From Nibribacter roseus (GTDB taxonomy: Bacteria; Bacteroidota; Bacteroidia; Cytophagales; Hymenobacteraceae): DNA of 64,000 nt. Where the stretch lies: the NCBI RefSeq assembly GCF_042662225.1, contig NZ_JBHSYQ010000006.1, positions 186,001-250,000 of the forward strand, in the 5' to 3' direction. Below the pieces are notes generated by a model. That model was not told the DNA's origin. It saw only the letters and a list, made by a program, of their open reading frames with translations, and made no database searches. Positions 26,067 through 35,146 of the stretch are shown here, piece by piece. A program made the translations under genes and the position numbers. Numbering within the stretch: position 1 is the first letter of the stretch; the number at the start of each line of letters is the position of its first letter.

Positions 26067-26309
26067 TTAGTTCAGCCTAATTGGATTAGCTACCTTTTTG
26101 AAATCCAAATCAAGAAAATCAGCAGCAGACAAGGCCTCTTCTAAATGTTTTTTTCCCTCTTTTCTGATAGGGTACAAACATCCGTCTTCATCCAATACAG
26201 CAATAGGGCTAACCTCGGGTAGCACCTTCAGGGTGGTTTTGGCTAGTACCAGCGTTTCCTCTTCTAAAAAGGCAGGGGTACCGTTTCGGGAATAGATGGC
26301 GTAATGCAT
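26067..26309 (-). CDS. Small hypothetical protein
   Basis: 80 residues, soluble, with no motif I recognise: MHYAIYSRNGTPAFLEEETL, then LDEDGCLYPIRKEGKKHLEEAL. Clean ATG and a strong terminator downstream support a real gene. Function unknown. Confidence 0.6.
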   Translation of the reverse strand: MHYAIYSRNGTPAFLEEETLVLAKTTLKVLPEVSPIAVLDEDGCLYPIRKEGKKHLEEALSAADFLDLDFKKVANPIRLN

Positions 26310-26431
26310 GAATTATTTTTTCGTAAGGTTCTGTTTACGGCGTTGCAATTGCTTGGTTATCAATATCAAGAAAAAAGTTAAACTTTTATTGATACCTATT
26401 CTATGCTTGTTTTAAGAAGGAAATATCTTCT

Positions 26432-26647
26432 TTAAGACTCGCTTTTTTGCCTGTTCATCATAGCTAAGGCTACCAGCCCGGCACCAAAAAGAATGGAGCC
26501 TGCTACAAAAGCAAAGCCTGCCGCTACTATGTCTCTCATCTGGTAAGACCATAAATAAACAAAGCAGATCAGCATTCCGAGCAAGCCGGAGCCCATAGAA
26601 ACAACGGATATTGTGTTTATGAACGCCTTAAAAGAATCTGGTTTCAT
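26432..26647 (-). CDS. Small two-helix membrane protein
   Basis: 71 residues with two hydrophobic helices (VSMGSGLLGMLICFVYLW and AAGFAFVAGSILFGAGLVAL) and a charged tail. No family recognised. Divergent from the next small gene. Confidence 0.55.
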   Translation of the reverse strand: MKPDSFKAFINTISVVSMGSGLLGMLICFVYLWSYQMRDIVAAGFAFVAGSILFGAGLVALAMMNRQKSES

Positions 26648-26741
26648 GGCTATGCAATAAAATGGGAGAACGGATATTGCTGAAGTTGTTACTCATCTGG
26701 TGGTTGCTTCGTATGAAGATAGAAAAATAACCCACAAGAGC

Positions 26742-26990
26742 ATGAGATACAAACTGACCTATAATGAGAACATGAAACACCTGCACATTTTAAAAGAAGG
26801 TGATGACATGGCAGACTATGAGGCTATTACAGACTGGTTGCCGGTAGAGGTGCTGGATGAGTTCAAAAGAGAGATGAACACTTTCTACCCGGGGCTTGAT
26901 GTTTGCAGTCCTGTGACTGCACCCTCTTCATCGGAAATGAAGATGCGTTGGAATGAATTTATGAAGCGGTCAGATAAGAACAACGCATAG
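26742..26990 (+). CDS. Small hypothetical protein
   Basis: 82 residues from the ATG at 26742; an in-frame GTG at 26700 is possible but poorer. MRYKLTYNENMKHLHILKEGDDM then LPVEVLDEFKREMN; no known family. A hairpin terminator follows. Confidence 0.5.
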   Translation: MRYKLTYNENMKHLHILKEGDDMADYEAITDWLPVEVLDEFKREMNTFYPGLDVCSPVTAPSSSEMKMRWNEFMKRSDKNNA

Positions 26991-27014
26991 CTGTAGCATA
27001 GATAAGTGAAACAA

Positions 27015-27045
27015 GAAAGCCCCACCGCATTGCGGTGGGGCTTTC
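27015..27045. terminator. Bidirectional intrinsic terminator
   Basis: Fifteen-base perfect arms GAAAGCCCCACCGCA and TGCGGTGGGGCTTTC between converging genes. A strong hairpin, with only a short T-rich stretch on either side. Confidence 0.82.
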
Positions 27046-27066
27046 TCAACTAAACATTTATTTAAA

Positions 27067-28995
27067 TTATTTCACTTCTTCGTAGTCAACATCGGTAACA
27101 TTGTCACCGCTGCTAGTAGACTGCCCGCCACCGGCTTCTCCGCCTGGCTGACTGCCCATGTCAGCACCAGGCTGTCCGCCTTGGCCTTGGGTGGCGTTGT
27201 ACATCTCCTGAGAGGCAGCCTGCCAAGCGTTGTTGATGTTGGTCATGGCGCTGTCAATAGCGGCTAGGTCCTTAGACTCATGCGCTTTTTTCAGGTCAGC
27301 CAGAGCACCTTCAATGGCAGTTTTGTTTCCGGCAGAAAGTTTGTCACCGTACTCGCTCAGTTGTTTCTCCGTCTGGAAAATCATAGAGTCAGCTTGGTTA
27401 ACTTTTTCTACCTGCTCTTTGGCTACGCGGTCAGACTCAGCGTTGGCTTCGGCCTCTTTACGCATTCTTTCAATTTCCTCTTCAGATAAACCGGAAGAAG
27501 CCTCAATTCTGATTTTCTGCTCTTTGCCGGTGCCTTTGTCTTTCGCAGATACGTGCAAGATACCGTTGGCGTCAATATCAAAGGTTACTTCAATCTGCGG
27601 AACGCCACGTGGCGCTGGCGGAATGTCTGACAAGTGGAAACGACCGATGGTGCGGTTGTCGCGGGCCATAGGGCGCTCACCTTGTAGTACGTGAATCTCC
27701 ACACTTGGCTGGTTATCAGACGCGGTAGAGAAAGTCTCCGACTTCTTAGTCGGAATAGTAGTGTTAGACTCAATCAGCTTGGTCATCACGCCGCCCATGG
27801 TCTCAATACCTAATGAAAGCGGAGTTACGTCCAAAAGAAGAACGTCTTTCACTTCACCGGTCAATACACCACCCTGAATAGCAGCACCAATGGCTACTAC
27901 CTCATCTGGGTTCACACCCTTAGAAGGTTTCTTGCCGAAGAATTTCTCTACTTCTTCCTGAATTCTTGGAATACGGGTAGAACCACCTACCAAGATTACT
28001 TCATCAATATCAGAAGGCTGCAAACCTGCATCTTGCAAAGCTTTGCGTACCGGCTCCATTGAACGACGAACCAAAGAATCGGCTAATTGCTCAAATTTGG
28101 CGCGGGTTAATTTACGCACCAAGTGCTTAGGTCCGGTTTGGGTAGCGGTAATGTAAGGCAGGTTGATCTCCGTTTCAGAAGAAGACGAAAGCTCGATCTT
28201 GGCTTTCTCAGCGGCTTCTTTTAAACGCTGAAGTGCCATTGGGTCCTGGCGAAGGTCCATGTTCTCCTCAGCCTTAAACTCGTCAGCCAACCAAGCAATG
28301 ATTACCTGGTCGAAGTCATCACCACCTAAGTGCGTGTCACCGTTCGTAGACAATACTTCAAACACACCGTCGCCTAATTCAAGCACCGAAATATCAAAAG
28401 TACCACCACCTAAGTCGTACACGGCAATTTTCTGGTCAGCGTGTTTTTTATCTAAACCATATGCCAATGCGGCGGCGGTAGGCTCGTTGATAATACGTTT
28501 TACATCAAGGCCAGCAATTTGTCCGGCTTCTTTCGTAGCCTGACGTTGCGCGTCATTGAAGTAAGCTGGAACGGTAATAACCGCCTCAGTTACGCTGGTA
28601 CCCAGGTAGTCTTCAGCGGTCTGCTTCATTTTCTGAAGCACCATGGCTGAGATTTCCTGCGGGGTGAACTCACGGTCACCAATTTTCACGCGCACGGTGT
28701 TGTTGCTGCCAGATTGCACGTTGTAAGAAACGTGCTGCGTTTCGTCTTTTACTTCAGAGAAGCCGCGGCCCATGAAACGCTTGATAGACGCGATGGTATT
28801 TTGTGGGTTAGTGATAGCTTGACGCTTGGCAGGGTCTCCCACTTTACGCTCACCGTTCCCGTTGTCCAGGAATGCCACGATGGACGGAGTAGTCCGGCGG
28901 CCTTCGCTGTTCGGAATCACCACTGGTTCGTTCCCCTCCATTACGGCAACGCAAGAGTTGGTAGTTCCTAAGTCAATGCCTATGATTTTTCCCAT
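27067..28995 (-). CDS. dnaK: Molecular chaperone DnaK (Hsp70)
   Basis: 642 residues. ATPase domain from MGKIIGIDLGTTNSCVAVM, with VYDLGGGTFDISVLE and the LVGGSTRIPRIQ signature; substrate domain from about 390 and a disordered Gly-rich tail ending TDVDYEEVK. ATP-driven folding chaperone acting with DnaJ and GrpE, neither of which is adjacent here. Upstream lies a sigma54-like promoter and an inverted repeat (29049-29098), which could be heat-shock control. Confidence 0.99.
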   Translation of the reverse strand: MGKIIGIDLGTTNSCVAVMEGNEPVVIPNSEGRRTTPSIVAFLDNGNGERKVGDPAKRQAITNPQNTIASIKRFMGRGFSEVKDETQHVSYNVQSGSNNTVRVKIGDREFTPQEISAMVLQKMKQTAEDYLGTSVTEAVITVPAYFNDAQRQATKEAGQIAGLDVKRIINEPTAAALAYGLDKKHADQKIAVYDLGGGTFDISVLELGDGVFEVLSTNGDTHLGGDDFDQVIIAWLADEFKAEENMDLRQDPMALQRLKEAAEKAKIELSSSSETEINLPYITATQTGPKHLVRKLTRAKFEQLADSLVRRSMEPVRKALQDAGLQPSDIDEVILVGGSTRIPRIQEEVEKFFGKKPSKGVNPDEVVAIGAAIQGGVLTGEVKDVLLLDVTPLSLGIETMGGVMTKLIESNTTIPTKKSETFSTASDNQPSVEIHVLQGERPMARDNRTIGRFHLSDIPPAPRGVPQIEVTFDIDANGILHVSAKDKGTGKEQKIRIEASSGLSEEEIERMRKEAEANAESDRVAKEQVEKVNQADSMIFQTEKQLSEYGDKLSAGNKTAIEGALADLKKAHESKDLAAIDSAMTNINNAWQAASQEMYNATQGQGGQPGADMGSQPGGEAGGGQSTSSGDNVTDVDYEEVK

Positions 28996-29048
28996 TGCTA
29001 TAGTTTTATTTAAAGTAGTTCCTAATTCAAACTTGTTTGCTCTCTTAT

Positions 29049-29064
29049 TAACAAGACATGTGCC
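29049..29064 (-). promoter_or_regulatory. Sigma54-like -24/-12 promoter upstream of dnaK
   Basis: On the minus strand TTGGCACATGTCTTGT: GG (29062-29061), ten bases, then GT (29050-29049) where GC is classic. It would start transcription about 40-45 bases before the dnaK ATG. Confidence 0.5.
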
Positions 29065-29076
29065 AACGGCATCAAA

Positions 29077-29098
29077 CCTGACATTTGTGACACAATGT
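29077..29098. promoter_or_regulatory. Inverted repeat upstream of dnaK promoter
   Basis: TGACATT and AATGTCA arms separated by eight bases, overlapping a second palindrome TTGTGACACAA (29083-29093). Its place just upstream of the -24 element suggests a regulator site. Confidence 0.55.
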
Positions 29099-29391
29099 CA
29101 TTTTCAGGAAAGCCGAAAGATTTTCTATACGAACATTCGGCAGAAGGTGACAGACAAGGCTGCGCTTTTGGCGGAATTAGTGCTGCGAGTTCGGCCTGTT
29201 TTGGAATGGTAGATCTGAAATGCTTTTGAGGAAGTTCCTTCTCCGTAAGGAAGAAGATTAGGATGAGGTAGGGCGAGGCTGAAATGGTAGAAGCGGTGAT
29301 TGGAAGAAATAAAGAGGAAGGCTGCAAGTAAAAGCCATAGCCACTGGTTGTCCTTTCACCCTGACCCTCTCCCCAAGGGAGTGGGGATTAC

Positions 29392-29427
29392 GTTTTTGGC
29401 TTAATTTTAGAAAAATAAGCCAAAAAC
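29392..29427. repeat. P36 palindrome, copy 9
   Basis: 36 bp, nearly perfect, with paired changes GGCTTA/TAAGCC. Starts 4 bases beyond the rluE stop. Confidence 0.88.
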
Positions 29428-29431
29428 AGAT

Positions 29432-30037
29432 TTATCTGCGCTTGTACGGCCGCTGGTAAGTGTTCACTGGCTTTGCCAGCCCTTTTAACTGCTTTACTTC
29501 CTCAGGGGTAAGCTCACGGTAGTCGCCAAGTTGCAAGCCTGTTAAGGTTAAGGTGCCAATAGCTACACGCACCAGTCTAAGTGTAGGGTAGCCTACGGCA
29601 GCGGTCATTTTGCGTACTTGGCGGTTCATGCCCTGGCTGATTTTAATTTCTACCCAAGACGTGGGAATGTTAGCACGGAACCGGATGGGCTTAGAACGCT
29701 CCCAAAGTTCTACTTCGTCTAAAAGCCTTGCCTTGGCCGGAGTGGTTTTTTTGCCTTGGATTAAAACGCCTCGCTCCAGTTGACTTAAGGCTTCGTCAGA
29801 GGGTGCGCCCTCTACCTGTGCCCAATAGGTTTTTTCTACCTTGAATTTTGGGTCAGACAGCCGGTGCTGGAGTTGTTTGTCATCGGTGAGGAGCACTAAG
29901 CCTTCAGAGTCATAATCTAACCGGCCTACAGGGTATACGTTGGGCACGGGCACGAAATCTTTTAAAGTCAAACGGCCTTGCTCATCGGTGAACTGAGTAA
30001 GAACTTCAAAGGGCTTGTTGAGGAGGAGGTACTTCAA
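29432..30037 (-). CDS. rluE: RluE/RsuA-type rRNA pseudouridine synthase
   Basis: 201 residues from a TTG start (30037), which fits the family start MKYLLLNKPFEVLTQFTDE. The catalytic motif VGRLDYDSEGLVLLTDD carries the Asp near residue 41, and KISQGMNRQVRKMTAAVGYPTLRLVR is the family C-terminal block. It lacks the S4 domain, as in RluE, which modifies 23S rRNA U2457 in E. coli. Site specificity here is inferred. Confidence 0.85.
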   Translation of the reverse strand: MKYLLLNKPFEVLTQFTDEQGRLTLKDFVPVPNVYPVGRLDYDSEGLVLLTDDKQLQHRLSDPKFKVEKTYWAQVEGAPSDEALSQLERGVLIQGKKTTPAKARLLDEVELWERSKPIRFRANIPTSWVEIKISQGMNRQVRKMTAAVGYPTLRLVRVAIGTLTLTGLQLGDYRELTPEEVKQLKGLAKPVNTYQRPYKRR

Positions 30038-30064
30038 GTTGATAAGCTAAGTTTTTATTTATAT

Positions 30065-30478
30065 CTACTTTTCCGGCTGAAATTCAAGCCCGCAGTTGCT
30101 ACAGGTATACTTGTTCTTATTCAGAAAAGGCAAGACAATATTGAGTAAAACACTGAGGGCATATCTGAACCGGTTGCTGGTGTTATAGGCGTAATTGACT
30201 TTATGTGAGCCACAACGGGGGCAGGTAATGGGCATCTCCAACTCATCGGTGTAGGGTAAGTCTTCTACGCTTTTTAAAATAGCCTGGGCCTTTTCGGCAT
30301 CACTGGCCAGTGTTTTCAGTTTAATACCGCCCACGGTAATATTGTACAGCGGGTTTATAGAAACTACGTTCTCATCAAACAAGAACGACAGAACGCCCTC
30401 GCTCTCCAGCTTATTTTTGGCCAGGTGCGCGTCTATGGAATTGCTAAACCGGGCAATGGTCACTAGTTCGTCTTTCAT
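30065..30478 (-). CDS. DUF2007-type protein with zinc ribbon
   Basis: 137 residues. First half resembles the DUF2007 putative signal-transducing fold (VTIARFSNSIDAHLAKNKLESEGV, and VGGIKLKTLASDAEKAQAIL). A zinc-ribbon-like Cys set, CPRC near residue 92 and CSNC near residue 129, flanks a hydrophobic segment. Function unknown. It sits between rluE and the vWA membrane protein on the same strand, likely one transcript. Confidence 0.75.
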   Translation of the reverse strand: MKDELVTIARFSNSIDAHLAKNKLESEGVLSFLFDENVVSINPLYNITVGGIKLKTLASDAEKAQAILKSVEDLPYTDELEMPITCPRCGSHKVNYAYNTSNRFRYALSVLLNIVLPFLNKNKYTCSNCGLEFQPEK

Positions 30479-30499
30479 TCTTTTGGCTTGGGAGGAAGG

Positions 30500-32587
30500 T
30501 TATAAGCTGCCATAGAATCTTCTCAGTCCCCATTCGGTACAAGCTAGAGCCAGAAGCACCAGATAGAACCATGACTGCTCCAGTAAGTCTTTTTCTTCTT
30601 CCTTGGTTCTTAAAATGGCTTTGAAGTCTTCTTTCAGCAAGTCCTGCTCCAGTTGATCCAGCTGATTTGGGTAATAGAGGCTCGTTTCGGAGCGCTGAGC
30701 TAGTTGGCTCAGGAGTTCATGGTCGGCCACGGCCATAGTGGCTTCCATGTTCTGTTCCTGTACCACAAACTCTCCGTTGTCAGTATAAGTCTGGTTGTCT
30801 ACCCGCGTAGAGGCGTTATAGCGGTACACACCGGCAGGCAAGGTTCCTAATTTTAGTCCTTCGCCGCCTTGCTCATGCCTAAAGCGGTGGCTTGTTTGCT
30901 TGTCATTTTCATGGGTGAGGGTGAAAGAAATAGTCTGTCCGTAAATTTCCTCCTGCACCGCATTAAAAACATCGGCCTGAAATGCCACGCCTTCTGATAC
31001 TTCAAACTCATCTTTAATGGGGTACACGTGCAGACGTTTCTGGTTTCGGCGGTTGGCTAATAACTGAACCATGTGCGTCATGAGCTCGTCATAAATTTGC
31101 GCGGTGCCGTGGTCAGCGGCTTCGGTGAGGCGCCATTGCCAGGAGCCATCAGTGAGAAGCACTGCCGAGGGCGCCGGAGCAGACGGCTTGTACACCAGCA
31201 GCGGTTTGGTGGTGCGTACGGTGCCCACCTGCTGGTAGAGGATCACCTCTGCCGAGGGAGCCAAGCTCCACTCGCCAAAAGTAACCGGTGCCGGTGGCCA
31301 GGCTGTGATGCGGTTCTGAGCAATAGGTTCGGTAGAGAAGCGCTGGAAGGAGCTATTCAGAATTGGCTGCACTTCGTCATACTGAGTGGAGGAGCGAGGC
31401 AGGGCAACCCCTGCCTGCAAACTGTTAAATGAATTGTAGTCGGTTTGGGAACCCAGAATGTAAAGACTTGGCACGTTGGCCTGCCTTAAACGTCTGAGCC
31501 AGTCTGTGCCGGTGCCGTTGGAGTTAGGTATCTGGTGCAAAACGGCGGCATCATACGATTTTTTGAAATTAGGGCTTTGAAAAGGGCCAATTACTACCTC
31601 AACCTCCAGCAGCGGATTGGTGATCAAGGCACTTCTAATGGCCTTAATGTCTGGGTGCGGGGCGGCCGAAGCCAACAAGATGTTCAGTTTGCCTTTCACA
31701 ACTTCCAGATAGGCATGACGACGGTTATTGAGGTCTGTGAACTCTCCCTGCAGCGGCTGCACCACCACTTCATAATGCTTTTTGCCCGGTGAAGGAGCAG
31801 AAACCTGGAATGAAATTTCTGCTTGCTGGCGGTTAGTGAGGGCAACTCTTTTGCTTTGGATGGATTTACCGTTTTCCTGCAGCTGCACGTTCACGGTTGA
31901 ACCTGCAAAACCAAAGTGGCGCAGCTTGGCCACCACCGGAAAAGTAGTGCCTGTGTAGTTAATGCGGTTATACTGCACTTCCTCCAGCACCACATCACGC
32001 TTGGGAACGGTGTCACCCAAGGCCACGGGATAAATACTGGTGCCGTACGATTGAAAAGTTGGGGTAGGGCCTTGGTTATGAATGCCATCAGAAAACAACA
32101 CGACCGCCGCCAGATTTCGATTTTTGTACGCGTTGCTGCTTTTAGAAAGGAGCGTGTGTAGGTTGGAGGTAGAGGCCGTAAAAGAAGTGCCGGTCAGTTT
32201 GGCTATAGTAGAATCAGAGTTCTGTAGTGTCTGAAGTTCTACATGAATACCCTGCTCGCGCAGCCTGTCAGCCAGTTGATCAGTTCTTTGCAGAGTTTGC
32301 TGTAGCTGTGGCTCCGGTGTAAATAACTGTACAGACTGTGAATTATCCAGCGCCAGCACTACTGTTGGTTTGATCTCTTCCTGCTTTACATGCCGGGTAT
32401 AAGGCTCTAACAACAGAAAGCAGATAAGGGTGACAAGTGCCGCGCGCAACGTAGCTAATAGCCAACGCAACCAAGTAGGCCAAGGTCCGCCTTTTCGGTA
32501 CAGAAACCAGGAAACGCCAATGCCCACCGCCAAACAGAGCAACAGGTACCAGGGAGAGTAAACAGTATGTATTTGAAAAGACTGCAC
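30500..32587 (-). CDS. vWA-like membrane protein
   Basis: 695 residues from a GTG start (32587). Two N-terminal helices (YLLLCLAVGIGVSWFLY and LLATLRAALVTLICFLLL), then a von Willebrand A-like domain with the metal-site pattern DNSQS near residue 82, long beta-rich extracytoplasmic regions, and a C-terminal helix (WFYLVLLALACTEWGL). Resembles Bacteroidota BatA/BatB-style or glutamine-amidotransferase-like membrane proteins, but I cannot name the family. No MoxR ATPase neighbours it. Confidence 0.7.
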   Translation of the reverse strand: MQSFQIHTVYSPWYLLLCLAVGIGVSWFLYRKGGPWPTWLRWLLATLRAALVTLICFLLLEPYTRHVKQEEIKPTVVLALDNSQSVQLFTPEPQLQQTLQRTDQLADRLREQGIHVELQTLQNSDSTIAKLTGTSFTASTSNLHTLLSKSSNAYKNRNLAAVVLFSDGIHNQGPTPTFQSYGTSIYPVALGDTVPKRDVVLEEVQYNRINYTGTTFPVVAKLRHFGFAGSTVNVQLQENGKSIQSKRVALTNRQQAEISFQVSAPSPGKKHYEVVVQPLQGEFTDLNNRRHAYLEVVKGKLNILLASAAPHPDIKAIRSALITNPLLEVEVVIGPFQSPNFKKSYDAAVLHQIPNSNGTGTDWLRRLRQANVPSLYILGSQTDYNSFNSLQAGVALPRSSTQYDEVQPILNSSFQRFSTEPIAQNRITAWPPAPVTFGEWSLAPSAEVILYQQVGTVRTTKPLLVYKPSAPAPSAVLLTDGSWQWRLTEAADHGTAQIYDELMTHMVQLLANRRNQKRLHVYPIKDEFEVSEGVAFQADVFNAVQEEIYGQTISFTLTHENDKQTSHRFRHEQGGEGLKLGTLPAGVYRYNASTRVDNQTYTDNGEFVVQEQNMEATMAVADHELLSQLAQRSETSLYYPNQLDQLEQDLLKEDFKAILRTKEEEKDLLEQSWFYLVLLALACTEWGLRRFYGSL

Positions 32588-32696
32588 AGATTGTTCGTTA
32601 AGACATCGCTACGAAGTAGCAAGATAGAAGATGACTGACAGAAGACATAAGACTTTTATTCTCAACTTACCCAAACCGCAGGTTATTGTCTTTGAA

Positions 32697-32738
32697 TCTG
32701 TTTTGGCTCTGTTTTTCTTAAAACTGGGCCAAAACAGA
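32697..32738. repeat. P36 palindrome, copy 10
   Basis: Core 32700-32735 (36 bp) with TCTG/CAGA extension, 66 bases downstream of the fabG stop. Confidence 0.82.
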
Positions 32739-32803
32739 AGAGCCGAAGCAGAGGACTAGACCTCTACCTCGGCTTCTAATATTTCTAATTCTTAATTCAA
32801 AAA

Positions 32804-33550
32804 TTAGGTCAACATTCCGCCATCTACCTGCAGGGTCTGGCCGGTAACGTAAGTAGAAAGGTCAGAGGCTAAGAATACGGCAGCGTTTGCCACGTCTTCC
32901 GGTTGGCCTCCGCGCTTCAACGGAATAGCTTTTCTCCATTCTGCTACAGTGGCAGCATCTAGCTCATCGGTCATGTCGGTTTCAATGAAACCTGGGGCTA
33001 TGGCGTTACTGCGGATGTTGCGGGAACCTAACTCCAAAGCCACTGATTTGGTGAAACCAATGATACCCGCCTTAGATGCAGCGTAGTTGGCCTGTCCGGC
33101 ATTGCCTTTTATACCAACCACGCTGGTCATGTTGATGATAGAGCCGCTTTTGGCGCGCATCATGTGCTTGGTGGCCGCTTTGGTCAGGTTGAAAACAGAC
33201 TTTAAGTTGGTGTTGATCACGGCGTCCCACTGCTCTTCGCTCATGCGCATCAAAAGTCCGTCTTTAGTAATGCCGGCGTTGTTTACCAGTACATCCAGCT
33301 TGCCGAAGTCTTTCACCACATTTTCCACCAGTTGCTCGGCCTGGGCAAAATCAGAGGCATCTGAGCGGTAACCTTTGGCCTGAATGCCGTATTCGGCTAA
33401 CTCCTGCTCCAGTTGCTGTCCTTTTTCTACACTAGACAAATAAGTGAAGGCCACATTGGCGCCCATTTCGGCGTATTTTTTGGCAATGGCCCGGCCAATA
33501 CCTTTTGAGGCGCCGGTTACTAAGGCAATTTTTCCTTCCAGTAATTTCAT
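32804..33550 (-). CDS. fabG: 3-oxoacyl-[acyl-carrier-protein] reductase
   Basis: 248 residues, classical SDR: VTGASKGIGRAIA (12-24), NNAG (90-93), catalytic Ser143, Tyr156 and Lys160 in the NYAASKAG block, and APGFIETDM. Closest by pattern to FabG of fatty-acid synthesis, reducing 3-oxoacyl-ACP with NADPH. No other fab genes adjoin, so another SDR role remains possible. Confidence 0.88.
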   Translation of the reverse strand: MKLLEGKIALVTGASKGIGRAIAKKYAEMGANVAFTYLSSVEKGQQLEQELAEYGIQAKGYRSDASDFAQAEQLVENVVKDFGKLDVLVNNAGITKDGLLMRMSEEQWDAVINTNLKSVFNLTKAATKHMMRAKSGSIINMTSVVGIKGNAGQANYAASKAGIIGFTKSVALELGSRNIRSNAIAPGFIETDMTDELDAATVAEWRKAIPLKRGGQPEDVANAAVFLASDLSTYVTGQTLQVDGGMLT

Positions 33551-33671
33551 AGGTCTTCTTTAATAAGCTCGCATTTACAACACTCGCGTAGCCAACAAAG
33601 CCCAAAGATAATAAAAGATACTAATTGCCTGCCGGGGAAGAAAAACATGGAAAGTATAATGAGCTAGTGGC

Positions 33672-33709
33672 CGTTTTAGGCTTAATTTCAGAAAAGCAGG
33701 CCCAAAACG
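33672..33709. repeat. P36 palindrome, copy 11
   Basis: Core 33673-33708, 16 bases after the TPR lipoprotein stop. Confidence 0.8.
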
Positions 33710-33724
33710 ATTCGCTCTGCCAAT

Positions 33725-34471
33725 TTACTTGCAATACCGCTTTAAAAGATCATTGGCGGCCGTTATGCCTAATTCAGCAGCTTTCTCCCAGTCAGTGCAG
33801 GCGCCTTTTTTGTTTCTTTGATTGTATTTAAGCAAACCACGGTTGTAGTAGGCTTCCGCCATGTTGGCGTCTAGATTAAGAGCTTTGTCATAATCTTCCA
33901 AGGCAGGCTTGTATTTCTTCTGGCGTAGTAGCAGGTTGGCTCGGTTCAGATAGGCAACGCTGTAGTCGGGCTGTAGGGTAATGGCTTGGCTGAAGTCAGC
34001 AATGGCGCCTTTGGTGTCTCTCAGGCGCGCTCGGTTCAAGCCCCGGTTGTTGTAAGCTTTGGCGTACTCGGGCTGGTACTTTATGGCCAGATCATAATCA
34101 GCAATGGCTGGTTTGTATTGTTTGCGTTGCCATTTAATGTCTCCTCTGAATTTATATGATTCGGCATCAGAAGGCACCAGTTCTATGGCTTGGCTGAAAT
34201 CAGCAAAAGCTCCTTCGTAATCTTCCATCTCATATTTGGCCACCCCACGCAGGCGGTACAAGCTGCCGTCAGAGGGGCGTTTGGCAATGGCGGCGTCATA
34301 TTCCCGGACTGCTCCGGGGTAATCATTCTTGCTGGCTCTTTCCAAGCCCTCGCGGTAATGGGTTTTGGCCGTATTACAGCCGCTAAATTGTACGAGCAAA
34401 AGCAGCAGTGCCAAAAATCTAACGGCAGTAAATGAAGAGGGAATATGTGTAAAGGAGTAGAGGAAACGCAT
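33725..34471 (-). CDS. TPR-repeat lipoprotein
   Basis: 248 residues. N-terminal membrane helix and lipobox VQFSGC, then about six tetratricopeptide repeats (for example AIADYDLAIKYQPEYAKAYNNRG and ALEDYDKALNLD). TPRs form a protein-binding solenoid, here probably in the periplasm. Partner unknown. Confidence 0.9.
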   Translation of the reverse strand: MRFLYSFTHIPSSFTAVRFLALLLLLVQFSGCNTAKTHYREGLERASKNDYPGAVREYDAAIAKRPSDGSLYRLRGVAKYEMEDYEGAFADFSQAIELVPSDAESYKFRGDIKWQRKQYKPAIADYDLAIKYQPEYAKAYNNRGLNRARLRDTKGAIADFSQAITLQPDYSVAYLNRANLLLRQKKYKPALEDYDKALNLDANMAEAYYNRGLLKYNQRNKKGACTDWEKAAELGITAANDLLKRYCK

Positions 34472-34548
34472 TTTTAACTTCTAAATGAATTGATGCTACA
34501 TACTCCTTTTTGCTGAATATAGTTGTAGGTAAATATAGTGCTCCAAAA

Positions 34549-34587
34549 GAAAAAGGCCGGTAGCACTGCTTTTGCGTACTACCGGCC
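34549..34587 (-). terminator. Intrinsic terminator for response regulator
   Basis: AGGCCGGTAG/CTACCGGCCT stem with 14-base loop; an A-run on its left is a U-run for the minus-strand transcript. Confidence 0.88.
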
Positions 34588-34605
34588 TCTAGTGAAATCT
34601 GGAGC

Positions 34606-35010
34606 TTAGGCTGCGAAATGTTCGTTTATGACAGCCGTTACTTTTTCTTCTGATAAAGGTTTGTTCAGGAACCCGGCCACCTCAGGATAATTCCTTAGCT
34701 GCGTCAAGTCTTTTTCATTTGTAGACGTGGTGAGCATGGTGATCACAGGCTTTAAATTCTGCAAGTCCTGGTTGCGGAGTTTGTCTAAAAATTCAAATCC
34801 GTTCATCATGGGCATATTAATGTCCAGGAAGATCAGAAGTGAATCGGTTTCGCCTGATTTTGACAGATTGTTGAGGTAACGTAAACCAGCTTCTCCCGAA
34901 GGAGAAACTTCTACATGCTCTGCAACAGCCAGTCTTTTCAGCAGCCTAGAGTTCAAAAAGTTGTTGACATCATCATCGTCAACTAAAAGTATATGTGAGA
35001 TAGAGGGCAT
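34606..35010 (-). CDS. Stand-alone CheY-like response regulator
   Basis: 134 residues from the ATG at 35010. Receiver domain only: acidic cluster Asp11-Asp14, phosphoacceptor Asp63 in FLDINMPMMNG, Thr/Ser at MLTTST and Lys at FLNKPLSEEKV. Resembles the single-domain regulators that follow hybrid histidine kinases in Bacteroidota. The partner kinase is not in the window. Confidence 0.9.
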   Translation of the reverse strand: MPSISHILLVDDDDVNNFLNSRLLKRLAVAEHVEVSPSGEAGLRYLNNLSKSGETDSLLIFLDINMPMMNGFEFLDKLRNQDLQNLKPVITMLTTSTNEKDLTQLRNYPEVAGFLNKPLSEEKVTAVINEHFAA

Positions 35011-35146
35011 TGTGGTCAAAGATAGGGAAATGTGATTCAGGATAAGAGGCAATTCAACCGAAGCAAGGGAAAATAATTTTAGACTTTCTGATATTTACTA
35101 TTCTGTGAAATTACCTTTCTTTGATTCTTCTTATTCCTGTATTAGT

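Larger units (their letters stand above)
28996..29431. other. dnaK control region and P36 copy 9
   Basis: Holds the dnaK promoter region, a dispersed GC-rich element at about 29358-29387 (CCCTGACCCTCTCCCC and its partner) and P36 copy 9. Short open frames on the minus strand (29022-29327) overlap the promoter and look accidental. Confidence 0.65.

Noticed and set aside
29022..29327. Minus-strand open frame upstream of dnaK
   Set aside because: Overlaps the promoter and inverted repeat and has no family-like features.
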